DNA of 64,000 bases from Fidelibacterota bacterium (GTDB taxonomy: Bacteria; Fidelibacterota; Marinisomatia; Marinisomatales; TCS55). The notes below the pieces were generated by a model, which was not told the origin of the DNA, searched no databases, and saw only the letters and a list, made by a program, of their open reading frames with translations. Shown piece after piece: positions 1 through 8,131 of this stretch (its first letter is position 1; each line of letters begins with the position of its first letter). Position numbers and translations under genes: made by a program. The stretch is taken from the NCBI GenBank assembly GCA_029936965.1, contig JAPYRG010000002.1, forward strand, positions 97,292 to 161,291, in the 5' to 3' direction.

Positions 1-96
1 TAGAATCGCCCTGCAGTACAGCTGCGCTGTCCGGGTCAACTACACTGGTAGAATCGCCCTGCAGTACAGCTGCGCTGTCTTGTGTAACTACATTAT
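1..96. repeat. 48-bp in-frame tandem repeat
   Basis: Two adjacent 48-bp units (1-48 and 49-96) share their first 31 bases exactly and are partly alike in the rest. The period is a multiple of three. On the minus strand each unit encodes a 16-residue acidic Ser/Ala/Val-rich unit beginning DSAAVLQGDS. The array may continue beyond the left edge. Confidence 0.85.
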
Positions 97-2311
97 TATT
101 TTGTAAAGTTGAATCTGAAGATAATGAATCAGTAATAGAAGAGTCTATTGTAGAAGTATCGTCACTTGTTGTATAGGTTTGTAAACTAGTGCTTTTTAAT
201 AGTTTTTTGCTTTCTAGAAATTGTTTATTAAACCTTACTCGATCTTTCAAATCGAAAACCCCAGCTAAAGAATTGGCAGAAACTTTTCCATAGAATTCAT
301 AGGTTGCTGTAATAGATTTTCTAGATAATGAATCCACCGTAATAATAACATCTATAGTCTTTATATAAATTTCATTTGGAAATGAAAAGGCGCTTGTATA
401 AAAATTTTCGCCTAACGGTACAGTTACAGAAATATTAGTATAAGGATGGGCTTTTAAATCTTCATTTATCTTGAATTGTAAATTATTATTAATAGAATCC
501 ATAGAGAGGGTTTGAGGAAATCCATTAAATACATAATTAGGATACAGATACCAATCTGGATTCCAGTCTTCAGGACTATATGATTGTGGAATAGAGTCAT
601 ATGTATTAGATGTTGTTATATTTAAAGTGTTGTTAATTAAGTCGTGATCCATGGATATTGTTGTAAGAGAACTATCGGGTATATTCTCTCGTATAAACGA
701 TAATCTTGAAGAAACAGACCTATCCACTAGGGAAAGATTAGATCTAATGCTTGTAGTAAGTACAGATTGTGAATTATCTTTAAATAAATCATAGCCTACA
801 TCTAATTCGAAGTAATGTTCGCCATCAAAATGATATCTAGAAATAGCGCTATCCCTAGTAACTAGCGTTATTGATGCTGTTCTATTTTCAGGAATTATAA
901 ATTCATCTGGAACGTATTTTATAATAGGGGCTAATGTATCTTTTACAAAAAGTTTAAATGCAAAAAGGGAATCAGATAATATTGGCATTATTTGATGTTG
1001 TTTACCAAATGGGGTGGATACACTAAGAACTTTTTCACCCAATCTTATTTGAGAAAGATAAGCAAAAATATTTTCTCCTGTTTGATTATCGGTTGGGATC
1101 CAATTAATTTTCCCAGTATGGGGCTTATAGACTGTACCCACTGGTGGCTTTACTAGCCATTGAAAACTATAAAATCCTCCAGCGGAATCAACTGTCGCCG
1201 GGATATTTGTAGAATCACCAACAAATATTGAATCTACTTTAGAAATATTGCTTATGAGGGAATCAATTGCTGCTTGATCAATTGAAGATTCAGTAGATAA
1301 TTCCTCATCAAGTATTTTATATAATCCCGATTCAATCCTTTTTAAAATAGTATTATTTATCACTTCTGATGATGATGTGTCGGGAATATTAAACAAACCT
1401 TTTCCTGAATATTCAGATTGCCTTAAAGATAGTTTATTATCCAAATAAGATAGCATCAAAACCTCATCATTCTGAAATGGTAATAAGACTCCTTCTTCAT
1501 CATTATAAGTAATATCATACACCCATATGTCTGGTGCATATAGATTTTCTTTGTCTTCTAAAACAAGTAAATCTGATGAAATTTCTGATCCATCATTAAC
1601 AGAAAATATTCCTGTTTTAAGTATATTATTTTCTTTGCTAAAAATTAATATCATTTCACCGTTATTTGTTGTTAGTAAGGCTGTATAAACTCTACCATAA
1701 CCATTTTTTAATATTTCTGGTTGAATAATTTTAGGCTCATTTATAGATAGGGTTCCAAAATCCTCTACTAAATTAAAAATTGCAGCCTTTCTAGAAGGGC
1801 TTCCGAAAGACACTGCAAACATAGACAGGGAATCTTCCTGATGAAAATTAATATTTGAAGGACGTAAAAAATCTATTTCACCAGGGAAATCAAAAAGTTC
1901 CATAGGAACCGAAGAAAACCTTCTTCCTGTCCACTTGAATGCTACAAGCCAAGGAGTTTTTTTATCCGAAATAATTGATGGGGAGGATATTATTGCAATT
2001 ATTTCTGGCTTAGGATCTTGATTAATGTTTGCTATTACTACATCAACTATTGAGGCGGATCTTATTCCATTAGGATGATAGTACCATAGTTCTTGATGAT
2101 TACTATCATCATCAATTTCTACATATTGTATCCCACCATCTTTTAATATCAGAATTTCATTGAGATTATTTTTATTAAGATCATAAGTCCCTATAATCTT
2201 AATTGGCTGAGCATAAAGACACAAAGATAGGGGTAGGGCTAATAGCAAAATCAGCCCTCGCAAATTATTCCTTAGTGCCTTCCGAGGCTTTGTGCGAAAA
2301 CAATTGTACAT
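1..2311 (-). CDS. Large secreted protein, C-terminus beyond the window edge
   Basis: I read an open frame from an ATG at 2311 down to the left edge, 770 codons without a stop, so the 3' end is missing. Residues 1-35 form a signal peptide (basic n-region, then a leucine-rich core ending LCLYAQP). The first 300 residues hold segments such as DLNKNNLNEILIL and NQDPKPEIIAII that resemble FG-GAP/VCBS blades. Around residues 365-425 the stretch with FQWLVKPP, TGKINWIPTDNQTGEN looks like a cadherin-like (dystroglycan-type) Ig module. From about residue 720 the chain becomes Ser/Asp/Thr-rich and ends in a 16-residue tandem repeat. It lies divergent from the barrel gene at 2508. The role is unknown; a cell-surface or secreted protein with a sorting domain beyond the window is likely but not visible. 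Confidence 0.7.
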   Translation of the reverse strand, partial: MYNCFRTKPRKALRNNLRGLILLLALPLSLCLYAQPIKIIGTYDLNKNNLNEILILKDGGIQYVEIDDDSNHQELWYYHPNGIRSASIVDVVIANINQDPKPEIIAIISSPSIISDKKTPWLVAFKWTGRRFSSVPMELFDFPGEIDFLRPSNINFHQEDSLSMFAVSFGSPSRKAAIFNLVEDFGTLSINEPKIIQPEILKNGYGRVYTALLTTNNGEMILIFSKENNILKTGIFSVNDGSEISSDLLVLEDKENLYAPDIWVYDITYNDEEGVLLPFQNDEVLMLSYLDNKLSLRQSEYSGKGLFNIPDTSSSEVINNTILKRIESGLYKILDEELSTESSIDQAAIDSLISNISKVDSIFVGDSTNIPATVDSAGGFYSFQWLVKPPVGTVYKPHTGKINWIPTDNQTGENIFAYLSQIRLGEKVLSVSTPFGKQHQIMPILSDSLFAFKLFVKDTLAPIIKYVPDEFIIPENRTASITLVTRDSAISRYHFDGEHYFELDVGYDLFKDNSQSVLTTSIRSNLSLVDRSVSSRLSFIRENIPDSSLTTISMDHDLINNTLNITTSNTYDSIPQSYSPEDWNPDWYLYPNYVFNGFPQTLSMDSINNNLQFKINEDLKAHPYTNISVTVPLGENFYTSAFSFPNEIYIKTIDVIITVDSLSRKSITATYEFYGKVSANSLAGVFDLKDRVRFNKQFLESKKLLKSTSLQTYTTSDDTSTIDSSITDSLSSDSTLQNNNVVTQDSAAVLQGDSTSVVDPDSAAVLQGDS

Positions 2312-2498
2312 TGATTTCTATACTAGAATATACAATAATATAATATCAACCGTCTAATATCTAATTATCATATATAATTTTAATATTATTAAGTAAATAT
2401 GTAAATAATTGTTCTTTCTTTTTTATAAACATTTCGCTACCAAATTGGAATTGTAAAGGATAACTTTCCAAAGTTAAAATTTGATACGATTGCAATCT

Positions 2499-2503
2499 GA
2501 AGG
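2499..2503 (+). promoter_or_regulatory. Shine-Dalgarno site fixing the start at 2508
   Basis: GAAGG lies four bases before the ATG at 2508. It makes 2508 the better start than the in-frame TTG at 2481, and the protein from 2508 opens directly with a signal peptide. Confidence 0.6.
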
Positions 2504-2507
2504 CATA

Positions 2508-3419
2508 ATGAAACTATATAAAGTACTTATTCTTTCTATTCCATTATTAGTTAGCGCACAAAGTGACCTCTACCCTGTGGAAGACTATTTTGGCGGAGGG
2601 ATAGGGTATAGTCCCATGTATATGATGCTAGATTCAATACCAGGCACAAACCAACTAAAAAAAGTGGGGCTTAACCCCGATGATTTTAATGACCCTTTTG
2701 TTGTTCATGGTGGAGAAGGTTTTACACAAATTTCCGGGAGATGGAGATTGGGGGGATATGCCGGTATTGGAGCTTCCAGAATAAGTAATGCATTAAGTGT
2801 TACTCTTGCTATAGATAATAATGGACTAGCTGGAATTCAAGATACTATAACCCCAGCTCAAGGTGGGGATCCTCAATATAATGCAGATATAACTGAGTCT
2901 TACAGTGGGATTTTTGTCCCAACAGTTGAAGCAAAGTTTACCTTTATGATAAGTGCAGTAACCCTGGAATATGTAGTTCCAATTTTTCGAGATCTGGAAG
3001 TTGCTAGCGGAGCTATGTTTGGAATTGGAAGAACCATTATTTCAGTCGATCAGAATACTGGCACCCCAAGATGGGATTCGAGTTTTAATAACAATTATGG
3101 GTATGTTCAAAATAATAATCTTATATATGAAGTTAATACTGAGCAAGAAATTCAAGATTTACAAAATTCATATTTACCACCAATATCAATTAGTACTGGC
3201 ATGACAAATTTGAGTGGATCATTTTTTAACTTTCAACCATATATGGCTGTTAAATGGCAAATAACAGATCGGGTTGGCCTCAGAATAAGCATCGGATATA
3301 ATAAGGGCATTATTCAGGCCGGACAATGGAAGCTAAATGATCGTTTTCAAATTAGTGATTCACCAAAATCTGCTTTATCTGCACTTTCATTCAGAACAAT
3401 GATATATTTTGGTTTATAA
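2508..3419 (+). CDS. Predicted outer-membrane beta-barrel protein, unknown family
   Basis: This 303-residue protein starts MKLYKVLILSIPLLVSAQ, a clear signal peptide. The rest alternates short amphipathic strands and Gly/Asn/Asp-rich turns, for example GGYAGIGASR, SVTLAIDNN and GLRISIGYNKGII, and ends with a strand finishing in Phe-Gly-Leu (FRTMIYFGL), close to the aromatic C-terminus typical of barrels. I cannot name the family. The S41 protease gene follows after 26 bases on the same strand, so the two may be co-transcribed. A porin-like or structural outer-membrane role is an inference from composition only. Confidence 0.6.
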   Translation: MKLYKVLILSIPLLVSAQSDLYPVEDYFGGGIGYSPMYMMLDSIPGTNQLKKVGLNPDDFNDPFVVHGGEGFTQISGRWRLGGYAGIGASRISNALSVTLAIDNNGLAGIQDTITPAQGGDPQYNADITESYSGIFVPTVEAKFTFMISAVTLEYVVPIFRDLEVASGAMFGIGRTIISVDQNTGTPRWDSSFNNNYGYVQNNNLIYEVNTEQEIQDLQNSYLPPISISTGMTNLSGSFFNFQPYMAVKWQITDRVGLRISIGYNKGIIQAGQWKLNDRFQISDSPKSALSALSFRTMIYFGL

Positions 3420-3445
3420 TTAGACCATATTAATTTTAACTAATC

Positions 3446-5059
3446 ATGAAAAAATCATATAAATCCCATGTAAATTTTTCTTTTCTCACAACAGTAATTA
3501 TAATTACTATAATTATTACTCTTCCTTCTGTTCGTCACCTTTATTCTGCAACCAAGGACACTTACCGTATTATTGAAAATAAATTCAGAATTTTTAATCA
3601 AATGATACAATATGTTAACGAATATTATTATGACGATGTTGATTTAGATAAAATATGGGATGGTGCCTTTCATGGGTTTATGGAAAAGCTTGATCCACAT
3701 TCTGTATATATACCGCCTAAAAAACAAGAAGAAATCGATGAAATTTTCCGTGGTAAATTTCAAGGCATTGGAATTGAGTTTGATATATTAGATGGATATA
3801 TAACTGTAATAGCTCCTGTAGCTGATAGTCCATCAGAAAGAGTTGGACTTCATCCCGGTGATAAAATAATTGAAATAGATGGTAAAGATGCTTACGGAAT
3901 TTCTAAAAATGAAGTAATGAAAACTTTACGTGGGCCAAAGGGAACAAGTGTTGGCTTAACAATTGCTAGGATAGGCGAGGAACCGTTCCCTGTTACAATA
4001 ATTAGAGATATAATTCCCATTTATAGTGTTCGCGCATCCCTAATGCTGGATGATAAAACTGGATATATATGGTTAACAAGATTTACAGCAACATCATCAG
4101 AAGAGATGAAAAATGCGATAAAGAAATTAGATAATCTTGGTATGAAACGTATGATCTTGGATTTAAGAAACAATAGCGGAGGTTTTTTGGAACAGGCTGC
4201 TCAAATAGCAAATATGTTTATAACATCTCGAGATACTCTTGTATATACGATTGGCAAACACAACAATACCAATGAAGTCTTTATGGCAAAACCTTCTAAA
4301 GGGAGATCAGATTACCCATTAATAATTTTACTAAATAGAGGTTCAGCCAGTGCTAGTGAAATTGTTGCTGGAGCAGTTCAAGATCTTGACAGAGGATTAA
4401 TAATAGGTGAAACAAGTTTTGGTAAAGGGTTAGTACAAAGACAGCTTGGACTGCGTGATGGATCTGCTATAAGGGTAACAATAGCTCGTTATTTCACGCC
4501 AAGTGGACGATTAATTCAAAGGCCTTTTAAAGATGGAAATACACGGGAGTATTATTCTGAATTGTACAAAAAAAATAGAGAAGCTATAATTGATTCATTA
4601 AAAGAACTTCGTCCCAAATATAAGACTAGAGCAGGTAGGGTTGTATACGGGGGAGGCGGCATTACTCCTGATGAATATATACCATATGAATTAAATTTAA
4701 ATAAAAATACTCAAAAAATAATTGGCAGTCAAAAAAGGCCGCTATTTAATTGGGGTACAAAATTTGTTTCTGAATATGGAGATTCACTAAATAATTTTGA
4801 AAATTTCAAAGAATCATGGAAGGTTAATGATTCAAATTATGCTAATTTTTTAAATTATTTGATTGAACTAGAAATAAATTCTGATACTTCTAAAATTTCA
4901 ATTGATGAATCATATATAAAAAATATGATTAAATCTGAAATTGCTGGGGCAAAATGGGGAAAAGATATGCAATGGGGCATTAGGCTAATGCAAGATAATC
5001 AAATAACAGAGGCCCTAAAATATTTTGATCAAGCAGAAGAGTTTTTATCTAAAAATTGA
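3446..5059 (+). CDS. ctpA: C-terminal processing peptidase, S41 family
   Basis: Carboxy-terminal processing serine protease acting in the periplasm on proteins with exposed C-termini. The 537-residue chain has one N-terminal membrane anchor or signal (residues 12-28), a helical region, a PDZ domain (about 103-178, with GIGIEF, GLHPGDKIIEIDG) and the S41 catalytic core. The Ser/Lys dyad is visible as S302 in GSASASEI and K327 in SFGKGLVQ, with the usual spacing of 25 residues. After the core there is a long C-terminal extension (about 390-537) ending in a possible TPR-like helix pair. Length and order fit bacterial CtpA/Prc-type enzymes. In this window the obvious periplasmic clients would be exported proteins with sorting domains, but no substrate can be deduced. 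Confidence 0.93.
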   Translation: MKKSYKSHVNFSFLTTVIIITIIITLPSVRHLYSATKDTYRIIENKFRIFNQMIQYVNEYYYDDVDLDKIWDGAFHGFMEKLDPHSVYIPPKKQEEIDEIFRGKFQGIGIEFDILDGYITVIAPVADSPSERVGLHPGDKIIEIDGKDAYGISKNEVMKTLRGPKGTSVGLTIARIGEEPFPVTIIRDIIPIYSVRASLMLDDKTGYIWLTRFTATSSEEMKNAIKKLDNLGMKRMILDLRNNSGGFLEQAAQIANMFITSRDTLVYTIGKHNNTNEVFMAKPSKGRSDYPLIILLNRGSASASEIVAGAVQDLDRGLIIGETSFGKGLVQRQLGLRDGSAIRVTIARYFTPSGRLIQRPFKDGNTREYYSELYKKNREAIIDSLKELRPKYKTRAGRVVYGGGGITPDEYIPYELNLNKNTQKIIGSQKRPLFNWGTKFVSEYGDSLNNFENFKESWKVNDSNYANFLNYLIELEINSDTSKISIDESYIKNMIKSEIAGAKWGKDMQWGIRLMQDNQITEALKYFDQAEEFLSKN

Positions 5060-5120
5060 TTTAATGAAATTAAAGGGAGCTAAATTTTTTAAGAATTTGA
5101 TAATTTTATCTAAAAATTGA
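5043..5120. repeat. 17-bp direct repeat copying the end of the protease gene
   Basis: The 17 bases ending the protease gene, including its TGA (5043-5059), recur exactly at 5104-5120, 61 bases downstream in the gap. The gap 5060-5261 otherwise holds AT-rich DNA and a strong SD (GGAGG, 5248-5252) for exbB. I see no convincing hairpin terminator. Confidence 0.7.
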
Positions 5121-5261
5121 ATTTGTGCGGTTATCTAAAAGCTTATGGATAGACAAAAAAATTAAATTAAATTCGCCCCTATTCATTTTTTTATTAATAT
5201 ATTTTAAATATTTAGAGGTAAAAGAAATGGAATTGAACAATATTAACGGAGGTTTAATAAT

Positions 5262-5867
5262 ATGGTAGAATATTTTATTAATGGTGGCCCATTCATGTGG
5301 CCAATATTAATTTTGCTTCTTGCAGGATTTGGAATTGTTGGTGAAAGATTTTATTCGCTTATTTCATCATCAATCAATACATCCAAGTTTTTTGAAGATG
5401 TTGAAGAAACTCTTAATAATAATGGCGTGGAAGCTTCTCTAGAGCTGTGTAAAAATACAGAAGGTCCTGTTGCGAAAATATTTAGTGCAGGCCTATCGCG
5501 AATCGGTAGAGGTTTAGAAGAGGCTGAAAAAGCTATAGCTAACGCTGCATCTTTAGAAATGTCATTTTTAGAAAAAAATATGATTTGGCTTAATGCCGTA
5601 ATTACTATAGCTCCTATGCTTGGTTTTACTGGTACGGTAGCAGGGATGGTTAACGCATTCGATGCTATTGCAGCCGCTAATGATATTTCGCCTGCCGTTG
5701 TGGCGGGAGGTATTTCGCAAGCTCTTTTAACAACAGCGTTTGGATTAATTGTGGCTATGATTATTCAAATATTTCAGAACTTTTTTGTTTCAATGATCGA
5801 TAAACTAATATTAGACATGGAAGAGTACTCAGCTAAAATATTAGATAGACTATACGAATCAAAATAA
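5262..5867 (+). CDS. exbB: ExbB/TolQ-family proton channel subunit
   Basis: Inner-membrane proton channel component that, with ExbD and TonB, couples the proton motive force to outer-membrane receptors. The 201 residues contain three membrane segments: about 11-27, 110-132 and 148-172. The conserved MotA/TolQ/ExbB core reads APMLGFTGTVAGMVNAF followed by GGISQALLTTAFGLIVAM, the family signature. A GGAGG site nine bases upstream sets the start. Two exbD genes and tonB follow within 25 bases of each other, so this is a TonB energising module rather than a Tol-Pal locus (no TolB or Pal nearby). Likely clients are the two TonB-dependent receptors at 55-62 kb. Confidence 0.92.
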   Translation: MVEYFINGGPFMWPILILLLAGFGIVGERFYSLISSSINTSKFFEDVEETLNNNGVEASLELCKNTEGPVAKIFSAGLSRIGRGLEEAEKAIANAASLEMSFLEKNMIWLNAVITIAPMLGFTGTVAGMVNAFDAIAAANDISPAVVAGGISQALLTTAFGLIVAMIIQIFQNFFVSMIDKLILDMEEYSAKILDRLYESK

Positions 5868-5891
5868 GTCAAATTAGATTTTATAAATTAA

Positions 5892-6287
5892 ATGAGTAAG
5901 AAGCGCAGGTTTAAAGGTGGCGAAATCCCAACGTCATCTATGGCAGATATTGCATTTCTGCTGTTAATCTTCTTTTTGGTAACTACAACCATTGATATAG
6001 ATAAAGGGCTGGGGATTATCTTGCCAGCTGAGGGTGAAGAACTAGAGATTAAAAAAACAAATATTTTAAATTGCCTAATAAACTCACAGGGGAATGTTTT
6101 GCTTGGAGGTGACCCCATTGCGCTAAAAGACGTAAATAAGGAAATACGTAGGAGGTTAGCTGAGAATAATAAATTAATTATATCTGTGAAAGCTCATGAA
6201 AAAACAAAATATGGGGATTATGTTTCTTTAATTGATCAATTAAAGCGTGCGAATGCGACTAGAATTTCTATTGCAGATGCTGAATAA
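5892..6287 (+). CDS. exbD: ExbD/TolR-family protein, copy 1
   Basis: Partner of ExbB, with one membrane helix and a periplasmic domain. The 131-residue chain has the hallmark N-terminus: a cytoplasmic basic stretch, PTSSMADIAFLLLIFFLVTT as the only membrane segment (about 14-34) with the proton-binding Asp in MADIAF, then a small periplasmic alpha/beta domain ending at LKRANATRISIADAE. It starts 24 bases after exbB and its stop overlaps the next start by one base. The first of two exbD genes in tandem; duplicate ExbD is common in FCB-type bacteria and may allow a mixed dimer. Confidence 0.92.
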   Translation: MSKKRRFKGGEIPTSSMADIAFLLLIFFLVTTTIDIDKGLGIILPAEGEELEIKKTNILNCLINSQGNVLLGGDPIALKDVNKEIRRRLAENNKLIISVKAHEKTKYGDYVSLIDQLKRANATRISIADAE

Positions 6288-6697
6288 TGAAGCTTGATAG
6301 AAAAGTAAATATTAACAGTGATATTCCAACGGCTTCAATGCCAGACATTATTTTTATGCTTCTAATATTTTTTATGGTCACTACAGTTTTACGGGAATAC
6401 TCCGGTTTAGATATTGAACTACCTAAAGCAAAACGAATTCAAAAATTGAAATCGAAAAGGCATACTGCTCATATTTGGCTATCAAAACAAGGGCAGATAT
6501 CTATAGAGGATAAACTTATCCGATCTGAAAATATTAGGCATATCATGTACTCTAAGCGTGCTGCTGATCCTCAATTAACTGTTTCCATAAAGGCTGATAA
6601 ATCAGCTCGTATGGGCTTAGTTTCAGATATTCATACTGAACTTCGTAAAGCTGATGCGCTTATGCTAAATTATTCATCCAAAACTTCTGTAGAATAA
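6287..6697 (+). CDS. exbD: ExbD/TolR-family protein, copy 2
   Basis: Second ExbD, 136 residues, with the same plan as the first: PTASMPDIIFMLLIFFMVTT (about 14-35) containing the essential Asp, then a periplasmic domain. It shares the motif layout but little of the periplasmic sequence with copy 1, so the duplication is old. The ATG uses the last base of the preceding TAA, which implies translational coupling. TonB follows after seven bases. Confidence 0.92.
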   Translation: MKLDRKVNINSDIPTASMPDIIFMLLIFFMVTTVLREYSGLDIELPKAKRIQKLKSKRHTAHIWLSKQGQISIEDKLIRSENIRHIMYSKRAADPQLTVSIKADKSARMGLVSDIHTELRKADALMLNYSSKTSVE

Positions 6698-6704
6698 TAA
6701 TATA

Positions 6705-7328
6705 ATGTCAGATCAAGCAGCTATTTTATCCTTAAAGTTTAAGTATCCTGTAATTATACGTCTTGCAACTCTCTTTAGCATAATACTATTAATTTTAACA
6801 TTTTTAATTTATCCTAGGTATTTAGGATTACTTGAATTTGAAGATTTTGAGCTTCAAGAGATCATTATAGAAAATATTCCTCAAACTCAGCAAATAGAAA
6901 GACCTCCGCCACCTGCAAGGCCGTCTGTCCCTGTTGAATCTGAAGATGAAGACATTGCTGATGATTTAACTATTGAAGAAACTGATTTAGATAGTTTTGA
7001 GGCTTGGGATGCTCCACCTCCTCCCCCAGAAGGCCCAAGAGTAAAGTTTATTCCTTATGATGATCCTCCACAACCTTTATCATCTATTAGGCCAGTTTAT
7101 CCTGAAATTGCTCAAGAGGCAGGAATTGAGGGAACAGTTGTTGTTCAAGTTTTTGTTGATAACAGAGGGCGTGTTCAAGATACCTTAATTCTAAAAGGAA
7201 TCCCAAATACTGGATTAGATGAAGCAGCAGTAGCGGCTATTAAGAAAACTCGTTTTCGTCCCGCAAGGCAAAGGGAGAGGGCTGTTGGGGTGTGGATTTC
7301 TATACCCGTTAATTTTAGATTAAAATAA
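6705..7328 (+). CDS. tonB: TonB family energy transducer
   Basis: Periplasm-spanning energy transducer of 207 residues. A cytoplasmic N-terminus is followed by one membrane helix (about 18-37), an acidic and proline-rich linker (PPPPARPSVPVES, APPPPPEGP) and a TonB C-terminal domain (about 118-207), with YPEIAQEAGIEGTVVVQVFV, GLDEAAVAAIKKTRFRPARQ and a final strand VNFRLK. The linker is shorter than in enterobacterial TonB, so the periplasmic span must be modest. Last gene of the exb cluster, convergent with sdhB. The 44-base gap downstream shows no clear terminator hairpin. Confidence 0.93.
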   Translation: MSDQAAILSLKFKYPVIIRLATLFSIILLILTFLIYPRYLGLLEFEDFELQEIIIENIPQTQQIERPPPPARPSVPVESEDEDIADDLTIEETDLDSFEAWDAPPPPPEGPRVKFIPYDDPPQPLSSIRPVYPEIAQEAGIEGTVVVQVFVDNRGRVQDTLILKGIPNTGLDEAAVAAIKKTRFRPARQRERAVGVWISIPVNFRLK

Positions 7329-7372
7329 TCATTTATTCCTTAATAGAATAATAACTTAATTAAAAAAGAGAA

Positions 7373-8125
7373 CTATTTTGGTTTACCAAATAATTTATTC
7401 CACAACCAAATAATCGGATCATAATATCGATCTACAACTCTTTCTTTAAGAGGAATAATGCCATTATCTGTGATTTGGATATGCTCTGGACAAACATCAG
7501 TACAGCAGCGAGTAATATTACACATACCTGATCCATAATCATTCTTAATATTTTCTATTCTATCTGCTTTATCAAGTGGATGCATTTCAAGACTTGCCAA
7601 TCGTATCATAAATCTTGGGCCGACGAATTCATTTTTTTTATCATGATCTCTCAATACATGGCAAACGTTTTGACATAAATAACATTCTATACATTTTCTA
7701 AATTCCTGTACTCTATCCACATCTTCCTGCATCATAATATAATTACCATTATTATCTTTTTTATCAGGATCCGGGGTAAATGGGGCAATATTTTTATTTT
7801 GTTTATAATTCCATGAGACATCAGCAACTAAATCCTTAATTAATGGAAATGTTTTTATTGGTCTAACTGATATTGTTTCTTCCAGGCTATATTCATTCAT
7901 TCTTGTCATACAGGCTAATTTTGGTTTGCCATTAATTTCAACACTACATGAACCACATTTCCCTGCTTTACAATTCCACCTTACGGCCAAGTCTCCTACT
8001 TGTTCAGATTGTATACGGTGTATTACATCAAGAACAACCATGCCTTGATCCACCTCTACTTTGAAATCTTTCATAGTTCCTTCTCTTGAATCACCGCGAA
8101 ATAATTTGAACTTTCTTAATCCCAT
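7373..8125 (-). CDS. sdhB: Succinate dehydrogenase/fumarate reductase iron-sulfur subunit
   Basis: Electron-transfer subunit of complex II, 250 residues. Three cysteine clusters are visible: the plant-type 2Fe-2S set in CKAGKCGSCSVEINGK with a further Cys in LACMTRM, the 4Fe-4S set CIECYLCQNVCH, and the 3Fe-4S set CNITRCCTDVCPEHI. Electrons pass from FAD in SdhA through these centres to quinone at SdhC. It is the last gene of the C-A-B operon, six bases after sdhA. The sequence alone does not tell succinate oxidation from fumarate reduction; the aerobic setting suggests oxidation. Confidence 0.95.
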   Translation of the reverse strand: MGLRKFKLFRGDSREGTMKDFKVEVDQGMVVLDVIHRIQSEQVGDLAVRWNCKAGKCGSCSVEINGKPKLACMTRMNEYSLEETISVRPIKTFPLIKDLVADVSWNYKQNKNIAPFTPDPDKKDNNGNYIMMQEDVDRVQEFRKCIECYLCQNVCHVLRDHDKKNEFVGPRFMIRLASLEMHPLDKADRIENIKNDYGSGMCNITRCCTDVCPEHIQITDNGIIPLKERVVDRYYDPIIWLWNKLFGKPK

Positions 8126-8131
8126 ATTCTA

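Noticed and set aside
2481..2507. TTG start nine codons upstream of the barrel gene
   Set aside because: It adds a non-signal segment in front of a clear signal peptide and lacks an SD; ATG 2508 has GAAGG before it.
5227..5268. 13-codon upstream frame overlapping the exbB start
   Set aside because: It has no SD of its own and contains the exbB SD; no attenuator pattern (repeated codons or hairpins) is seen.
5262..7328. Tol-Pal cell-envelope locus
   Set aside because: The ExbB/ExbD/TonB set ends in a TonB C-terminal domain, and neither TolB nor Pal is nearby.
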